64,000 nt of DNA from Lachancea thermotolerans CBS 6340 (GCF_000142805.1 NC_013082.1:620001-684000), one strand, 5' to 3'; positions 19,791 to 33,439 are shown, numbered from the stretch's first letter. A program made the numbers and translations. Notes: a model not told the origin generated them from the sequence alone.

Positions 19791-20518
19791 TAGCTCTTTT
19801 GCGAGGCCGTAACGCTCATCCTTACTCGCTACCAAGGCGCTCACTGCCCAAAGCATGGGCCCAGCGTCAGCATTGTTACCTAACATTAATGTATCAATCA
19901 TAACAATTGTTCTAATAGTGTAGTGGCTATCACGTTGCCTTCACACGGCAAAGGTCCTGAGTTCGAACCTCAGTTAGAACATTTATTTTTTGCTTGTGTT
20001 TCTCAAAAAAGCTAGCTAACTCGGGTTAATAGCCTGGTTAGGAGGCGGCAACAGCAAGCGTTGTCCCTTAATTCATTTCGAGTGTAACGCGCTCAAATTA
20101 AAACCTATATAATGATAGTGTTAATGCCGCAACGCCTTCGTGCTAGCGAGCGATTACACTTTTCCCAACACAAACCTGCTCTGGGAATGATAGTCTAAAG
20201 CCGCCGTCAGTGAGCGTACATAAAAGAGCAGAGTAGATATTTCAAGCTCACAATTTTAAGGATGATCCTTTCGGAAAAAAACAACCTTAACGAGCGCGCC
20301 GGTCGAGTTTGGAACCAAAAATCAGTGAAGTTCTTCTCCGGCTAGTCTCTCGTAGCGTCGGGATGCCCTTGGCTACGGTTCGTTGCTTGGGGTCTGGAGA
20401 ACGTTCACTAAGGCACTATATCACGTGGACATTTGCTTTATATGGATCGATAACTAAGTTTTTAAGTCTTACGGTAGGCAAGACGTAATTCTTATGTTGG
20501 CAGCGATGACCTACGGAC
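19791..20518. other. Intergenic region holding tRNA-Val
   Basis: Besides the tRNA at 19909-19981 this region holds a CACGTG box at 20422-20427, about 90 bp before the F-box gene. The rest shows no gene. I looked for LTR-like flanks around the tRNA and saw none. Confidence 0.5.
19909..19981 (+). tRNA. tRNA-Val (anticodon CAC)
   Basis: A 73-nt cloverleaf. The acceptor GTTCTAA pairs with TTAGAAC, with discriminator A. The A box region TAGTGGCTATCA and the B box GAGTTCGAACC are present. The anticodon stem TTGCC/GGCAA closes a 7-nt loop TTCACAC, giving anticodon CAC, which reads GUG. There is no intron. A T-rich run just after the gene serves as the Pol III terminator. It is nearly identical to the S. 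cerevisiae tRNA-Val(CAC) that I remember. Confidence 0.96.
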
Positions 20519-21829
20519 ATGGCTAACAAGAGACGCCCGAAGAAGGTCATAGTACCTTACCGGAAATACGTTGGTGGTCAGGGATTTGTTAGCAACCGGG
20601 GGGCGAGCACGGAGTCCGAAGATGCCGACAACAAGATTATCAAGGGCAGCCGAGCGGATGGCGACGTTTTTCATACTCCTCAGGGGACTTATTACTACGA
20701 CGTTGACACCGAGTCAGTCATTCAAATCAAGCCTCCTACGCCTGCCCCGGTGGCACGTCAGGTGAATGCCGAAAATTCGGAGGACATGGCTCTGCCGTGG
20801 GAAATATTCGAGCTTGTGCTGAAGCAATGCGAGCAGGTTGAACCGCAGTTTCTAGCCGTGTGCTGGCACTGGTACGCGATATGCGTGCCACTGCTCTACA
20901 GGATACCAAAGCTCTCCAGTGGGAACTTCAGCAAGTTTGTGGACGCCGTAGTGAACAATCGGAAGAAGCGGCTAGGCGAAAACGTGGTGGAGCTTGACCT
21001 CTCCATGATAATCCAGAGCGGCAAGAACTCATACGTATCGAAGCTTCTGCGACGTTGTAGTCCAAAGCTTGAGTCATTTATCGCTCCGCAAACAAGTTTT
21101 GGGTACGCGCCCTTAATTAGTCTGAAGTCGTGTCGCCATCTCAGATACCTGGATTTGGGGCTGGTCTCCGAAACAGTGCAGCTCGGAGAGCTGTTTTCAG
21201 CTATTAAAGAGTTTCGCTCTCTAACACACCTGTCTTTCCCCCGAAGTTCTGTGGACTGCAAAGGATTTCGCGACTTCGAGTGGCCCCCGAACCTTCAGTA
21301 CCTCAAGCTAAGTGGTGGAATCACCAATGAGTTCGTGCGCGAAATCACATTCCCGCGCACTATTAAGAAACTGGAGTTTGCATTTTGTCCGCAGATAGAT
21401 GAGCACTCAGTATACACAGTTCTAGCTAAGATCGGAGACCGATTAACACACTTACACTTTCATTATCCAATGCCATCTCTCCAGGGGAGTTCGCTAGACG
21501 CGGTGTTCCGGTACTGCTCAAACCTCCGGGTCCTTCAGCTGCCAGTGGACTATTGCTCCAAATGGGCCTTTTCAGAATATATGCTGACCCCCTTGCCCAG
21601 CCCGCGTCCTCTACGTACACTCATGCTCGAATGCAGTGGAAATTTGGGACAAGCATTCAAGGTTCACCCAGATGATATTACGATAGCTTTGGCAGAAGAT
21701 AGACTGCCAAATCTGCGGACCTTACGTGTTTCTTCAAAATTAGGTTGGGATCTGAAAGGTAGCGACGTTAACGATCTGATTTCTTGCTTAGAAGATCAGT
21801 ATGCAGACTTTCGTATATCTTATTTTTAA
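20519..21829 (+). CDS. F-box/LRR-like protein, YDR306C orthologue
   Basis: A 436-aa protein that fits YDR306C (478 aa), an F-box protein thought to act as a substrate receptor in an SCF ubiquitin ligase. The F-box is near residues 90-140 (DMALPWEIFELVLKQCEQVEPQFLAVCWHWYAICVPLLY). Degenerate leucine-rich repeats follow (LVELDLSMII, RHLRYLDLGLV, SLTHLSFPRS, NLQYLKLSGGIT, TIKKLEFAFCPQIDE, NLRVLQLPVD). The basic N-terminus (MANKRRPKKVIVPYRKYV) looks nuclear or ribosome-like. Substrates are unknown. Its position next to HNT2 (YDR305C) matches S. cerevisiae. Confidence 0.88.
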   Translation: MANKRRPKKVIVPYRKYVGGQGFVSNRGASTESEDADNKIIKGSRADGDVFHTPQGTYYYDVDTESVIQIKPPTPAPVARQVNAENSEDMALPWEIFELVLKQCEQVEPQFLAVCWHWYAICVPLLYRIPKLSSGNFSKFVDAVVNNRKKRLGENVVELDLSMIIQSGKNSYVSKLLRRCSPKLESFIAPQTSFGYAPLISLKSCRHLRYLDLGLVSETVQLGELFSAIKEFRSLTHLSFPRSSVDCKGFRDFEWPPNLQYLKLSGGITNEFVREITFPRTIKKLEFAFCPQIDEHSVYTVLAKIGDRLTHLHFHYPMPSLQGSSLDAVFRYCSNLRVLQLPVDYCSKWAFSEYMLTPLPSPRPLRTLMLECSGNLGQAFKVHPDDITIALAEDRLPNLRTLRVSSKLGWDLKGSDVNDLISCLEDQYADFRISYF

Positions 21830-21892
21830 AAATTAATCATTGACAATTAAAAGGGCACAAAGTTGTACTACGTGCGCCAACGACAACTCACA

Positions 21893-22525
21893 ATGACCTC
21901 TGCTGTCTATTTTAGTAAATTCCTGGTCACGAAGCAAGTCTTCTACGTATGTTAGGAGCCATTATCGGAAATCATGTTGGCAACACACTCTTCTTTTGGG
22001 CCTAAACTGACTTTAAAGTGATGAGAACAGAAATCTAAGCACTCATACGCCTTAGTCAATCTCAAGCCTCTAGTTCCTGGCCATGTACTTGTGGTGCCGC
22101 TAAAGACTAGTGTCGTCAACTTAGCGGATCTTAGTAGGGAGGAGAATGAGGACTTCTTCAACACTGTCCAGCTGATACACAGGTTTATTAAACACCATTA
22201 CAAGGCAGACTCACTCAACATAGCAATCCAAGACGGACCAGAGGCAGGGCAGACAGTGCCCCACCTGCATACTCATATAATCCCTCGCTACCGTACGAAT
22301 AACGTGGGTGACAAAATCTACGAGATGATTGACAACTGGTCTTATGAATCGTGGGAGGAGCGTCGCAGGGAGTACCTGAGCTCAGGTGGGCGTGAGGGCC
22401 GTAAACAGCTGGCTAAACCAGACGACCAACGCGTGGAGTCTTCTGAAGAGAGGATGGAGCAGGAAGCCGTAGAGCTGAGTAAAGAGCTGGCTAGGTTCCT
22501 GGAGAACAACCCTACTCTGAAATGA
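21893..22525 (+). CDS. HNT2: HIT-family dinucleoside polyphosphate hydrolase Hnt2 (spliced)
   Basis: Two exons: 21893-21946 and 22031-22525, with an 84-bp intron. Exon 1 encodes MTSAVYFSKFLVTKQVFY and is followed by GTATGT. Exon 2 begins KSKHSYALVNLKPLVPGHVL after an ACAG acceptor. A branch-like ACTGAC lies about 25 bp upstream of the acceptor; it is weaker than TACTAAC. Joined, the protein is 182 aa and colinear with S. cerevisiae Hnt2 (YDR305C), which also carries an intron. The HIT triad HLHTHII, with QDGPEAGQTVP before it, identifies a Fhit-type enzyme that cleaves Ap3A/Ap4A. The stop is 41 bp from that of convergent FYV4. Confidence 0.93.
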
Positions 22526-22566
22526 CTATTTTTATTATATACAAGTTTATAAAGCAATTTTGGGGC

Positions 22567-22953
22567 CTAGGCATTGCGTTCTTGGGCGCGCAGCTTCGCT
22601 TTCGTCTCCTTGCGCTTGCGCTCACCACCAAAGAATGACTTCTTTCCCTCTTTAATCTCTCTGATGGGCTCGTTTTTCCGCAGTCTTTCGACCTGACTCA
22701 AAATATACTTTCTTTGCTGTGGTGGAATACCCTTCTCTTTGAGAACTTTAGAGTCCCAGTGAAACAGGTTTTCCCACTTGTTCTCGAATGTTTCGTTGAA
22801 CTCTTCGCATTTGCGCCCAATCTTGCTTAGGAAAGCTCCAGCATCAGTTAGTTCTCCGTTTGGAGCAGGGATCTTTCTAAGGGATGCCTTGTTCACCCTC
22901 AGCGCAACATTTGAGCAACTAAAAAGCCTTCTTCCGCAAGCAGAGCCGATCAT
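22567..22953 (-). CDS. FYV4: Mitochondrial small-subunit ribosomal protein Fyv4
   Basis: A 128-aa protein matching Fyv4 (YHR059W, 130 aa), a subunit of the mitochondrial small ribosomal subunit. The N-terminus is basic and Ser/Arg-rich without acidic residues ([27 protein letters not shown]), as expected for a mitochondrial presequence. The conserved body reads [21 protein letters not shown], then [11 protein letters not shown]. The C-terminus is highly basic. It shares a 283-bp divergent promoter with FIP1. Confidence 0.9.
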   Translation of the reverse strand: MIGSACGRRLFSCSNVALRVNKASLRKIPAPNGELTDAGAFLSKIGRKCEEFNETFENKWENLFHWDSKVLKEKGIPPQQRKYILSQVERLRKNEPIREIKEGKKSFFGGERKRKETKAKLRAQERNA

Positions 22954-23236
22954 CTTGGCGCTTCTTTTTTACTTCAAAGCTCATCAAATCTAATTCATCC
23001 ATTATTAGTATGATAGACATTCCAGAAATTTATCTCAGCAAATCACCATGAACTCAGTCACGTGTCATATTACTTTAGACGGTTATGTGACATAATCAAA
23101 ATTGGGTTTATAATCGCATCACGTGCAACATAAACTTTGGATACATACGAATGGCAAGAAGCTCAAGCTTCAAACCTGGATTTCAGTCGGAACAGAGCGT
23201 GGAGAGGTAGTAAAAGGCGTTCCCGGACTTTTGGAA

Positions 23237-24073
23237 ATGAACTCTAGTGACGAGGACGAGCGGTTTTTGTATGGCTCAGATGAAGAAGGGGCGGAAGCTG
23301 TGTCACCTTCTGAGAACAAGAATAAGAGACCGCTAACGCAACCCAATGACGAAGAGGAAACCAAGAAGCCCAAGGTAGACAGCACTGAGGATAATGCGGC
23401 CTCGAGCAGTAGTAGCGATGAAAATTCTAGCGAAAATGAAGAGTCAGACGAGGACTCTGACGTCGAATTCATCATCGGTGTCGGGGCGGATAGCTCGAAG
23501 CTGGATTCCAAGAAAGACTCTGCAACCGCCGCATCAGGACCAAAACCAACAACGATCGCACCCCCTGCTACAAATATAGGCTCCGCTGCTGTGGAGACGG
23601 AAGCCACTGCAGGGCTGAGTACAGCTGCAGTTGATGCGGACGCAGGAACCTCGGCCGCTCCTGGGACTGAGCGTCTACCGGCCATCGACCTCAACGCAGT
23701 TGGCAAGCTTGGCGACCAGCCAATAACAGACATTGACCCAGAGGTTCTCAAAGAAAAACCGTGGAGGCAGCCAGGCGCAAATATCAGTGACTATTTTAAC
23801 TACGGTTTCAACGAACAAACGTGGATGGAGTACCTGCATAAACAAGAAAAGCTACGCGCAGAGTACAATCCCCACAAAATGCTTATGGGGCTACTGGCCC
23901 TGCAACAGCAAGGAAAGCTCAACGACTCAGGGTCCGACAGTATGGGACAGGAAAATGCGCCAGCGGCTATGGCTCCACCTGCTTTCCCCATGGGCATGCC
24001 CCCCATGTTTGGCGGATTTCCTTTCCCATTCCCTGGCATGATGAACAATATGAACCCACAGCAAAAAAAGTAG
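23237..24073 (+). CDS. FIP1: Cleavage and polyadenylation factor subunit Fip1
   Basis: The start is the ATG at 23237 (MNSSDEDERFLYGSDEE), which aligns with the known N-terminus. The frame stays open further upstream but without an ATG. The resulting 278-aa protein is shorter than S. cerevisiae Fip1 (327 aa). Fip1 tethers poly(A) polymerase Pap1 to the CPF complex for mRNA 3'-end formation. The acidic low-complexity N-terminus binds Pap1. The Fip1 motif EVLKEKPWRQPGANISDYFNYGFNEQTW, which binds Yth1, is intact near residues 170-197. The C-terminus is rich in Pro, Met and Gly. Two CACGTG boxes (23059 and 23120) lie in the divergent promoter. Confidence 0.95.
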   Translation: MNSSDEDERFLYGSDEEGAEAVSPSENKNKRPLTQPNDEEETKKPKVDSTEDNAASSSSSDENSSENEESDEDSDVEFIIGVGADSSKLDSKKDSATAASGPKPTTIAPPATNIGSAAVETEATAGLSTAAVDADAGTSAAPGTERLPAIDLNAVGKLGDQPITDIDPEVLKEKPWRQPGANISDYFNYGFNEQTWMEYLHKQEKLRAEYNPHKMLMGLLALQQQGKLNDSGSDSMGQENAPAAMAPPAFPMGMPPMFGGFPFPFPGMMNNMNPQQKK

Positions 24074-24171
24074 CTTCTGCTAGAATAACTCTGTATATTA
24101 TATTAATTAATGATTCGCGTATATATCATCCTAGTCCTTCATTGTTGTGGGGGAACATCGCAAATGCGTTC

Positions 24172-27100
24172 TTAGACGTCCATGGCACGGTTGTTCGAAA
24201 AGTGTTTTACCCATGGCTGATGAAACTTGTTTAACTCAACTACACGAGTAAGCAGTTCAGTCCATTTGCTCTTGAGTTCCGCTGATTCTGCATCCAAGTT
24301 GATAACCTCGCCATTCTCGAAGATTAACTTGAAGCACTCACTGAAAAGCACAATGTCCGTGAAGTTGCGCACCTTTTTGATGTTGTCTTCAGTTATTTTG
24401 CCCTCGCCCACGACACTAACGACTTTCAGTAAATTAATCAGGGCTTGCGGCTTTTTCGTGATCTCATGATGTGCGACAAGCTGAGTTCCTTTTAAAACAA
24501 AGTAGCGCTTCTGCAGCAAACAATCGATATCACCACCTTCTTGCCACAGATAACCCTGGAAATTTATTCTCTGCTGCTCATTGTACTTGTCAACCACGTC
24601 CTGTGCTAGTTTCAACGTTTTTGGAAACTTTTCGTGCTTTGAGGTCCGAGGAAGAAAGCACATTTCTAGGGTGACTTCTCCTACTTCATAAGCAGGCTTG
24701 CGTGGAAGCTCACATAATTTTGCCTGTTGTTGAGAAGGATTCTTTTGCCTTTCCCACTCGTTATAAAGGGAGAACCGATACGATTTCTGTGTATACGACG
24801 TTTGCTTCAAAACATCTGACCTCAATGGTACAGTGCAACGGGCAAAAGAACCATCTTGAGCAAATTTGAGGTCCCATGCATCGAAGTCCAATTTCTTCTG
24901 CACATATTTTTTGTTTGTTGTGTACTTTGTCTTTCCGAAAGGCACTTTCTTCTTAATAGGAATGCGCTCGATAACTTCTACGAGTTCCGCTTGTGGTCTT
25001 TTATACCTGCATTTGACAGTGATTACGAGTTGAGAGGTAGTTCCGAGCTCTTCATTCTTCATTATGAGTTCAAATTCTTGCTTAACTTGAATGCCCTCTT
25101 TTTTCAGGGGTTGCCAGGGAGTCTGTACTATATGTGTGCCGTTATCAAGCTCCAAGGAAACCTCAGGACTATGTCTTTCAATGTCTTCTAGCCTCAACTT
25201 TTGAATTGATTTGACAAAAATGTAAAACTTGCCGAGGTCTTCTAATAGAGCAGGGTCCGCTGTAAATAGTGACTCTTTTTCCCTTTCTTCGTTAACAACG
25301 GTCTTATTACTGCCCGATATTGAAACATCGTGTTCTGAAGATGCAGCTTCAGTGGACAGCTCAGTTTTGGCAATTGAGTCGGGCGAAATAACTTTATTGT
25401 TTATCAGCTTTCTTGCCCTAACAATTTTAAATGGACTGTCAATGTGAGATGCCTTAATTGGGGATGGTGTGTGGGGTTGTTTGAAGTGCTCGAAGCTATG
25501 CTGTACGGAATCGCTTGAAGCAGATCTAATGACATCAAGCCCCTTTATGCTATCTGCTCTGCACACGGCGACATCGCTGTCAGTATTCCTCAATAGACCC
25601 AGGCCACCCTTCGGCCTTTGCTCACCATCTTCGTCTACAGCTTTTGAATCTTGGCTCAACAATTTCGTCAAGACTCCTCCATTAAATATTTCCTTGGTTT
25701 GTTTTTCATCTTGGTCATCAAGCTCAAGTTCAACGCCGTTCTGGTAGTTGTTCTCGTCCCAGATGTCATAGACTAGAGAGTCGCTATTTTTGCCAGCGCT
25801 AGTTTGCTTCAAAGACATTTCATCATGATTGAGTGTCCCGAGAACATCTCCGAGCTCCTTAGAGACGTCAAAGTTGTCGCCGGAAATATCAGGTAAACTG
25901 AGGTTTACAGATGCAACGCGCTTTTCCTTTACTGGCGTCATGGGCTCTTCGGGTTGATTTTTCTCGACAGTAAGAATATTGGTCTCCCGCGACGCTGGCT
26001 CTTCACTGTTATCCGTGTTCGCATCAGCGTCTCTGGACACGCATGTACTCTCTTGAAGTGCGTCATGGCTCAGCTCTCGAGGACTTTGGGTTACAGAAGC
26101 CAATTTAAGGTCCACAGAGATCTCTCTAGAAACTTTTGGTTTCAGCCGAAGTGGATCCAAAATGCCAATTCCACTTGCTTGAGGGACTGAGCAGATATCT
26201 CTCAGCTTGAAGGCATTCTCAGATTTAGGAGGAGGGTAACATATCCTGCTTCTGCTTATAATCCTGGGCTTGAGCTTGAAATTTGAGTGCATAGATATAG
26301 AGGAGCCAGCAGTGCCACTTGATTGCTGTGAAAACTGAGAATTGGCGCTGATAGTTGGCGAAGACTTAGTGTTCACTTCTTGAGAACGCCAGATTGACAA
26401 GTAGTCCGAGGGCTTAACTGAACTGGTAATGTCGATGGAGTCATTGGAGGTTTCTTCTAAGTCTCCGAAAATCGCATCCTCGTCAAAAAGCTTGCTGAAG
26501 TTATTGGAAACTATTCTTGTATCCTGCAACTGATTTGGGATGCCCGATGCTGATGCACCAGAATGCATTGAGGCTGTATCAGCAGCCTCGCTGCTATTGT
26601 CCCTGGCACTTTGGGGTTCTGTCTGTTCTGCTTTTTGTAGCGGTTCTGCAGAGTTATTCGTCAACTCAATGTCTTTCGCAGATGTATTGCTCAACGAATG
26701 CGCCGAACTGCTTCGGTTAATCGAAGAGTGGCAGCTGGTTCGAGTGAACGGGATTGGCTCATCGTTTTCATTGTCAGACCCAGGGCTTGAACTAAACTTC
26801 CCTTGTTCCGCCTCTTCATCATCATACCGCTCTGTGTCACTTTCTGAAATGTGTCCTTTCAAGTTTTGAAGAGAGGTGATCTTTACTGTGGAGGTAGAGC
26901 CGGATTTGCTGATGCGGTCGACATAGGATGTGTTCAATGGCGGTAGTGAAGGAGGATATCCATCGGCACCACTTGCCCCGAGCGAATGCGAGTGTTTTAT
27001 GTCAGACTGCATAGATTGGGTAATGCTCCCTAAAGTATCATCTTCTCGTACCATGCCAGTGGATATTTGCAAGTCCTCTACGGAGTAGTTGCTCTGAGAT

Positions 27101-28188
27101 TCGTCTGCCGACATGTCGCAGCTAATGCTCTCTTTGGCAGATTGAAACTCATCTGCAGTGGTGGCCATGCTGAAGGCCCGGGAATTGTTATCCGCGTTGT
27201 GCGAAAGCAAGCTCCTGCTAGACACATGATAGCTGTGGGCATTGAGAGGCTTAGAGAGATCTGGGGGCGCTGACGTCCTCAGAAGCTGGAACTTGTCCTG
27301 CCTCATGGTAGTCTCAAGATCTGTCTCGCTTTCATCCACGGAAGAGCCTGATGATAATCTCCCTGACGCCGTCAGCGGCTCGGCGGTGCTCAGCCTGTTA
27401 ATGCGTATGGTGTTAGTTGTAGGGATTTTTGAGGGCGAATGTTGGGCGGAAGTGAACGCTTGATCGTCGGAGTCCCTCGACTGCAGCTCAAACTCGAGCA
27501 TCTGCGGGTCGTCGCTACTGTCGATTAGCGGCCGCGTGGATTCGAAGGTGATTTTGAGCGGCTGCGTATGCACCTCCGAGGTTGTTTGGAAGTTGGCCTG
27601 TTGGTCAATGTCGTTCACCATTTCCTTGAGCCTTGGCACGTTTAGCGAGCTGTGGTGGTTGTCATATACGTGGGCGAGCCGCTCGTCCATGTTTGACACC
27701 GTGTTGGCTCTGAGCTCGGCATGTCCCAGCTGGAAGGTCTCATTGAGACTTTGGTCCTCGCTGTCAGTCTCGGTATCGGAGTGGTCGCGTTCAAGGTGCA
27801 GCGATGTTTTCCTTGCGCTGCCCGCGCCGGCGCGCACTTGCGGAAGCGGGGCAAGGTCCCACACAACAGGCGACGCGGGTGCAGAGCCTGCTGCGGCGTC
27901 GTCGACCGCGGAGTACTCGTGCAGCTCGAAATCGTCGCTGAACATAACTGACTTGCGATTGCCGTTTTCCAATAGGGAGTGCAGCGGCTCCGTGTCGGGG
28001 TCTACCGCGGCGGCGCTGGAGTTAGACCTGGTGTTGTAGCGCACGATCTCCTCCATTGTGTCGTCGCCGATTTCTTGCAGCGGGATCTGCCGTTTGGCGT
28101 GGATTGGGATCTCGTGCTCGATTTCGCTCAGCAGCGAGTCCACTGTGGCAGACGCGCTCTGAGCGGTGGCGCTTTGGTCCAGAAACAT
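24172..28188 (-). CDS. BUD4: Bud-neck anillin-like protein Bud4
   Basis: Read from the ATG at 28188 (MFLDQSATAQSASATVDSLLSEIEHEIP), this is a 1338-aa protein, somewhat shorter than S. cerevisiae Bud4 (1447 aa). The 74 upstream in-frame residues do not look like the family. Bud4 is an anillin-related GTP-binding scaffold at the bud neck that stabilises septin rings and marks axial bud sites. The first 1000 residues are mostly disordered and rich in Ser, Asp and Glu. The C-terminal third holds a C2-like/anillin homology region (FYIFVKSIQKLRLEDIERHSPEVSLELDNG), then a PH domain (GYLWQEGGDIDCLLQKRYFVL to the end). It converges on FIP1 as YJR092W does on YJR093C. Confidence 0.93.
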   Translation of the reverse strand: MFLDQSATAQSASATVDSLLSEIEHEIPIHAKRQIPLQEIGDDTMEEIVRYNTRSNSSAAAVDPDTEPLHSLLENGNRKSVMFSDDFELHEYSAVDDAAAGSAPASPVVWDLAPLPQVRAGAGSARKTSLHLERDHSDTETDSEDQSLNETFQLGHAELRANTVSNMDERLAHVYDNHHSSLNVPRLKEMVNDIDQQANFQTTSEVHTQPLKITFESTRPLIDSSDDPQMLEFELQSRDSDDQAFTSAQHSPSKIPTTNTIRINRLSTAEPLTASGRLSSGSSVDESETDLETTMRQDKFQLLRTSAPPDLSKPLNAHSYHVSSRSLLSHNADNNSRAFSMATTADEFQSAKESISCDMSADESQSNYSVEDLQISTGMVREDDTLGSITQSMQSDIKHSHSLGASGADGYPPSLPPLNTSYVDRISKSGSTSTVKITSLQNLKGHISESDTERYDDEEAEQGKFSSSPGSDNENDEPIPFTRTSCHSSINRSSSAHSLSNTSAKDIELTNNSAEPLQKAEQTEPQSARDNSSEAADTASMHSGASASGIPNQLQDTRIVSNNFSKLFDEDAIFGDLEETSNDSIDITSSVKPSDYLSIWRSQEVNTKSSPTISANSQFSQQSSGTAGSSISMHSNFKLKPRIISRSRICYPPPKSENAFKLRDICSVPQASGIGILDPLRLKPKVSREISVDLKLASVTQSPRELSHDALQESTCVSRDADANTDNSEEPASRETNILTVEKNQPEEPMTPVKEKRVASVNLSLPDISGDNFDVSKELGDVLGTLNHDEMSLKQTSAGKNSDSLVYDIWDENNYQNGVELELDDQDEKQTKEIFNGGVLTKLLSQDSKAVDEDGEQRPKGGLGLLRNTDSDVAVCRADSIKGLDVIRSASSDSVQHSFEHFKQPHTPSPIKASHIDSPFKIVRARKLINNKVISPDSIAKTELSTEAASSEHDVSISGSNKTVVNEEREKESLFTADPALLEDLGKFYIFVKSIQKLRLEDIERHSPEVSLELDNGTHIVQTPWQPLKKEGIQVKQEFELIMKNEELGTTSQLVITVKCRYKRPQAELVEVIERIPIKKKVPFGKTKYTTNKKYVQKKLDFDAWDLKFAQDGSFARCTVPLRSDVLKQTSYTQKSYRFSLYNEWERQKNPSQQQAKLCELPRKPAYEVGEVTLEMCFLPRTSKHEKFPKTLKLAQDVVDKYNEQQRINFQGYLWQEGGDIDCLLQKRYFVLKGTQLVAHHEITKKPQALINLLKVVSVVGEGKITEDNIKKVRNFTDIVLFSECFKLIFENGEVINLDAESAELKSKWTELLTRVVELNKFHQPWVKHFSNNRAMDV

Positions 28189-29474
28189 TTTGTGGAGTCG
28201 CGGGCTTGTAAGGCGTGCAATGCTGAGCGCAAGTCCCTTCTGGGAACTCAGAAAATAGCTGTTGGCGTGTGGAAAACGAAGAGCTAAGTTCAGGTAGCGA
28301 CGCTCCAGACACCTCCCATGGCTCAGGCGCTTGTTGACGTCCAGTGCGATCCGCAGCCGGAATAGGCAATATGTAAACAAAGGGGCCGGAACCCCCAAAG
28401 CGGAAACCATCCCAAACGAGAAACCCGCTTCCCAATATGGACGCCCGCAGATAGATCACGTGATATAAACTGATACTTATCAGTGGCTCGCGCGGGAGCC
28501 GCCGAGCCCGTGCGCTGGGCCGCGTACACTTCCCTAAGTCCTACTAGACCTATAGACGCGCTTGCGCGCAGGAAGCGCTCGCACACTTGCTTCCTGATTC
28601 TGCAAAAGTGGCGCGTACTTTAGCTCCTTCCACAAAACCTACTTGGCACCAGAAGCAACTGACACCTCTCCTCATAGCACATGCTACTAGTAGTCGACAT
28701 ATTGCCTCATCTCTGTAGCACTTTCATCGAATAGGGAGTTTGGCCGAGTGGTTAAGGCGTCAGATTTAGGTTCTTCAAATGATCGAACATTCTGATATCT
28801 TCGGATTCGCGAGTTCGAATCTCGTAGCTCTCATCATTTTTGCACCTTACGCCCCAGTCACGTGATTCTGGGCTCAAACGCAACCCTTCTTCCAGAAGAG
28901 TTCAGCGGTTCCGTGCACGGGTCACGTTCCGCGAAGGGTGCCTATATGGGCACCGGCGTTTGGCACGACGAATATAGCAGTCTCGTGGTCAGTGATGAAT
29001 AATTCGGGCAAACGTTTGCCGGCATAGCGAGTGAACAAAGCTCAGGCTGAGGCGCGCGGCGGGCGTTGAAATGCATTGCTGACAATGTGCGGCGACCGGC
29101 CAAAAACTCAAGCGAAATTTCAGCGCGGGGCTGCGAGAGCAGGACTGGATTTCGCGAAATGGGGGCTTTGTTGGCGCATGGGGGCGTGTGCGCCCTCGCA
29201 GCTGCCGATACATAAGCCAGGCGCCCGCTAGCGCGGTTCCCCGCGCCAGTGGCGCGTCGAAACTCGGCTTTGCCAAGGTCCCACGTGACAGGATGGACGG
29301 GTGCATCACATGGAACGGCGTCGAAAAACTCGCTTTTTCTCACAGGATACATATATAAAACTCAAAGGTCCTGCGGGAGGGCAAGGTCCAGTTGCGCCCG
29401 AGAACCATTGCCCTTCCGACAGCACAGAGGGCTCCAACGCGATCTCTCCCCGCAATTCTTTCCAACGGACCGCT
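28189..29474. other. Divergent BUD4-JSN1 region with tRNA-Leu and three CACGTG boxes
   Basis: About 1.3 kb. It holds the tRNA-Leu gene and CACGTG boxes at 28457-28462 (within ATCACGTGAT), 28859-28864 and 29282-29287. The frames upstream of the JSN1 and BUD4 starts remain open but carry no family similarity. Confidence 0.5.
28734..28833 (+). tRNA. tRNA-Leu (anticodon UAG) with intron
   Basis: A 100-nt gene. Acceptor GGGAGTT pairs with AGCTCTC plus discriminator A. The A box TGGCCGAGTGG and the B box GAGTTCGAATC are present, and the long variable arm (TATCTTCGGAT region) marks a class II tRNA. The anticodon stem is TCAGA/TCTGA. The loop is interrupted after TTTAGG by an intron of about 19 nt (TTCTTCAAATGATCGAACA), the usual place one base 3' of the anticodon. 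The anticodon is UAG, reading CUN Leu codons. A T-run follows the gene. Confidence 0.93.
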
Positions 29475-32861
<3,387 letters not shown>

Positions 32862-33439
32862 AGTGTTCTCGCGTCTCCAAAGACCAAGGTAGTCTGAGAG
32901 AGTTGACCTTATTTTCTCCGGTCGTCTGCCCTAATCCCTCAAAATATTTCATTTTTAGCATAAAAAGCCAAGGGATCATACGCCTGCCGGTTCGCAAGCC
33001 ATAAATGCTCTCACTAATGAATAATGACACTTCGCCCAAGATGCACATACACTTATATTTAGTCTTTTTTTAATGATTAAAGCTTATGATAATCCTTATT
33101 CGGTCACGTGCATATCGCCCGCGACGATCATTTATAGTCGGATATGGCCCACAAAAAAGTTGAAGCTGACTGATATGATCATCGGTACACCGTAAGAATA
33201 CAAGTTCGCCACTCACAAATCCATACTGGAGGGAAGCTTTCCAACCACAAGCAAGAAGAGAACTACTCCAATTTGCTGCTCTGGATCGTGAATTTTGGAT
33301 TTGCATAGTGAAGAAATTTCAGGTAATTGTGGCCTGCGTGACTTGCGAGCGAAGTTAGGCGAGACGCATATTATTTCAAAGGGCTAAGGAAGGCGTTCAG
33401 GACCTAGAGGGCTCGAAACAAATACCTTGGGCGAAAACT
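32862..33439. other. Intergenic JSN1-GRR1
   Basis: 578 bp holding one CACGTG box at 33105-33110. No other feature seen. Confidence 0.4.

Noticed and set aside
19791-20100. LTR-type remnants next to the tRNA genes
   Set aside because: I looked on both sides of tRNA-Val and tRNA-Leu for repeats at element ends and for retroelement-like coding and saw none.
23123-23236. Upstream extension of FIP1
   Set aside because: It would start with GTG. The conserved acidic N-terminus begins at the ATG at 23237.
28985-29060. Possible C/D-box snoRNA (GTGATGA at about 28991, CTGA at about 29046)
   Set aside because: No terminal stem and no clear D' or C' arrangement; the boxes are short enough to arise by chance.
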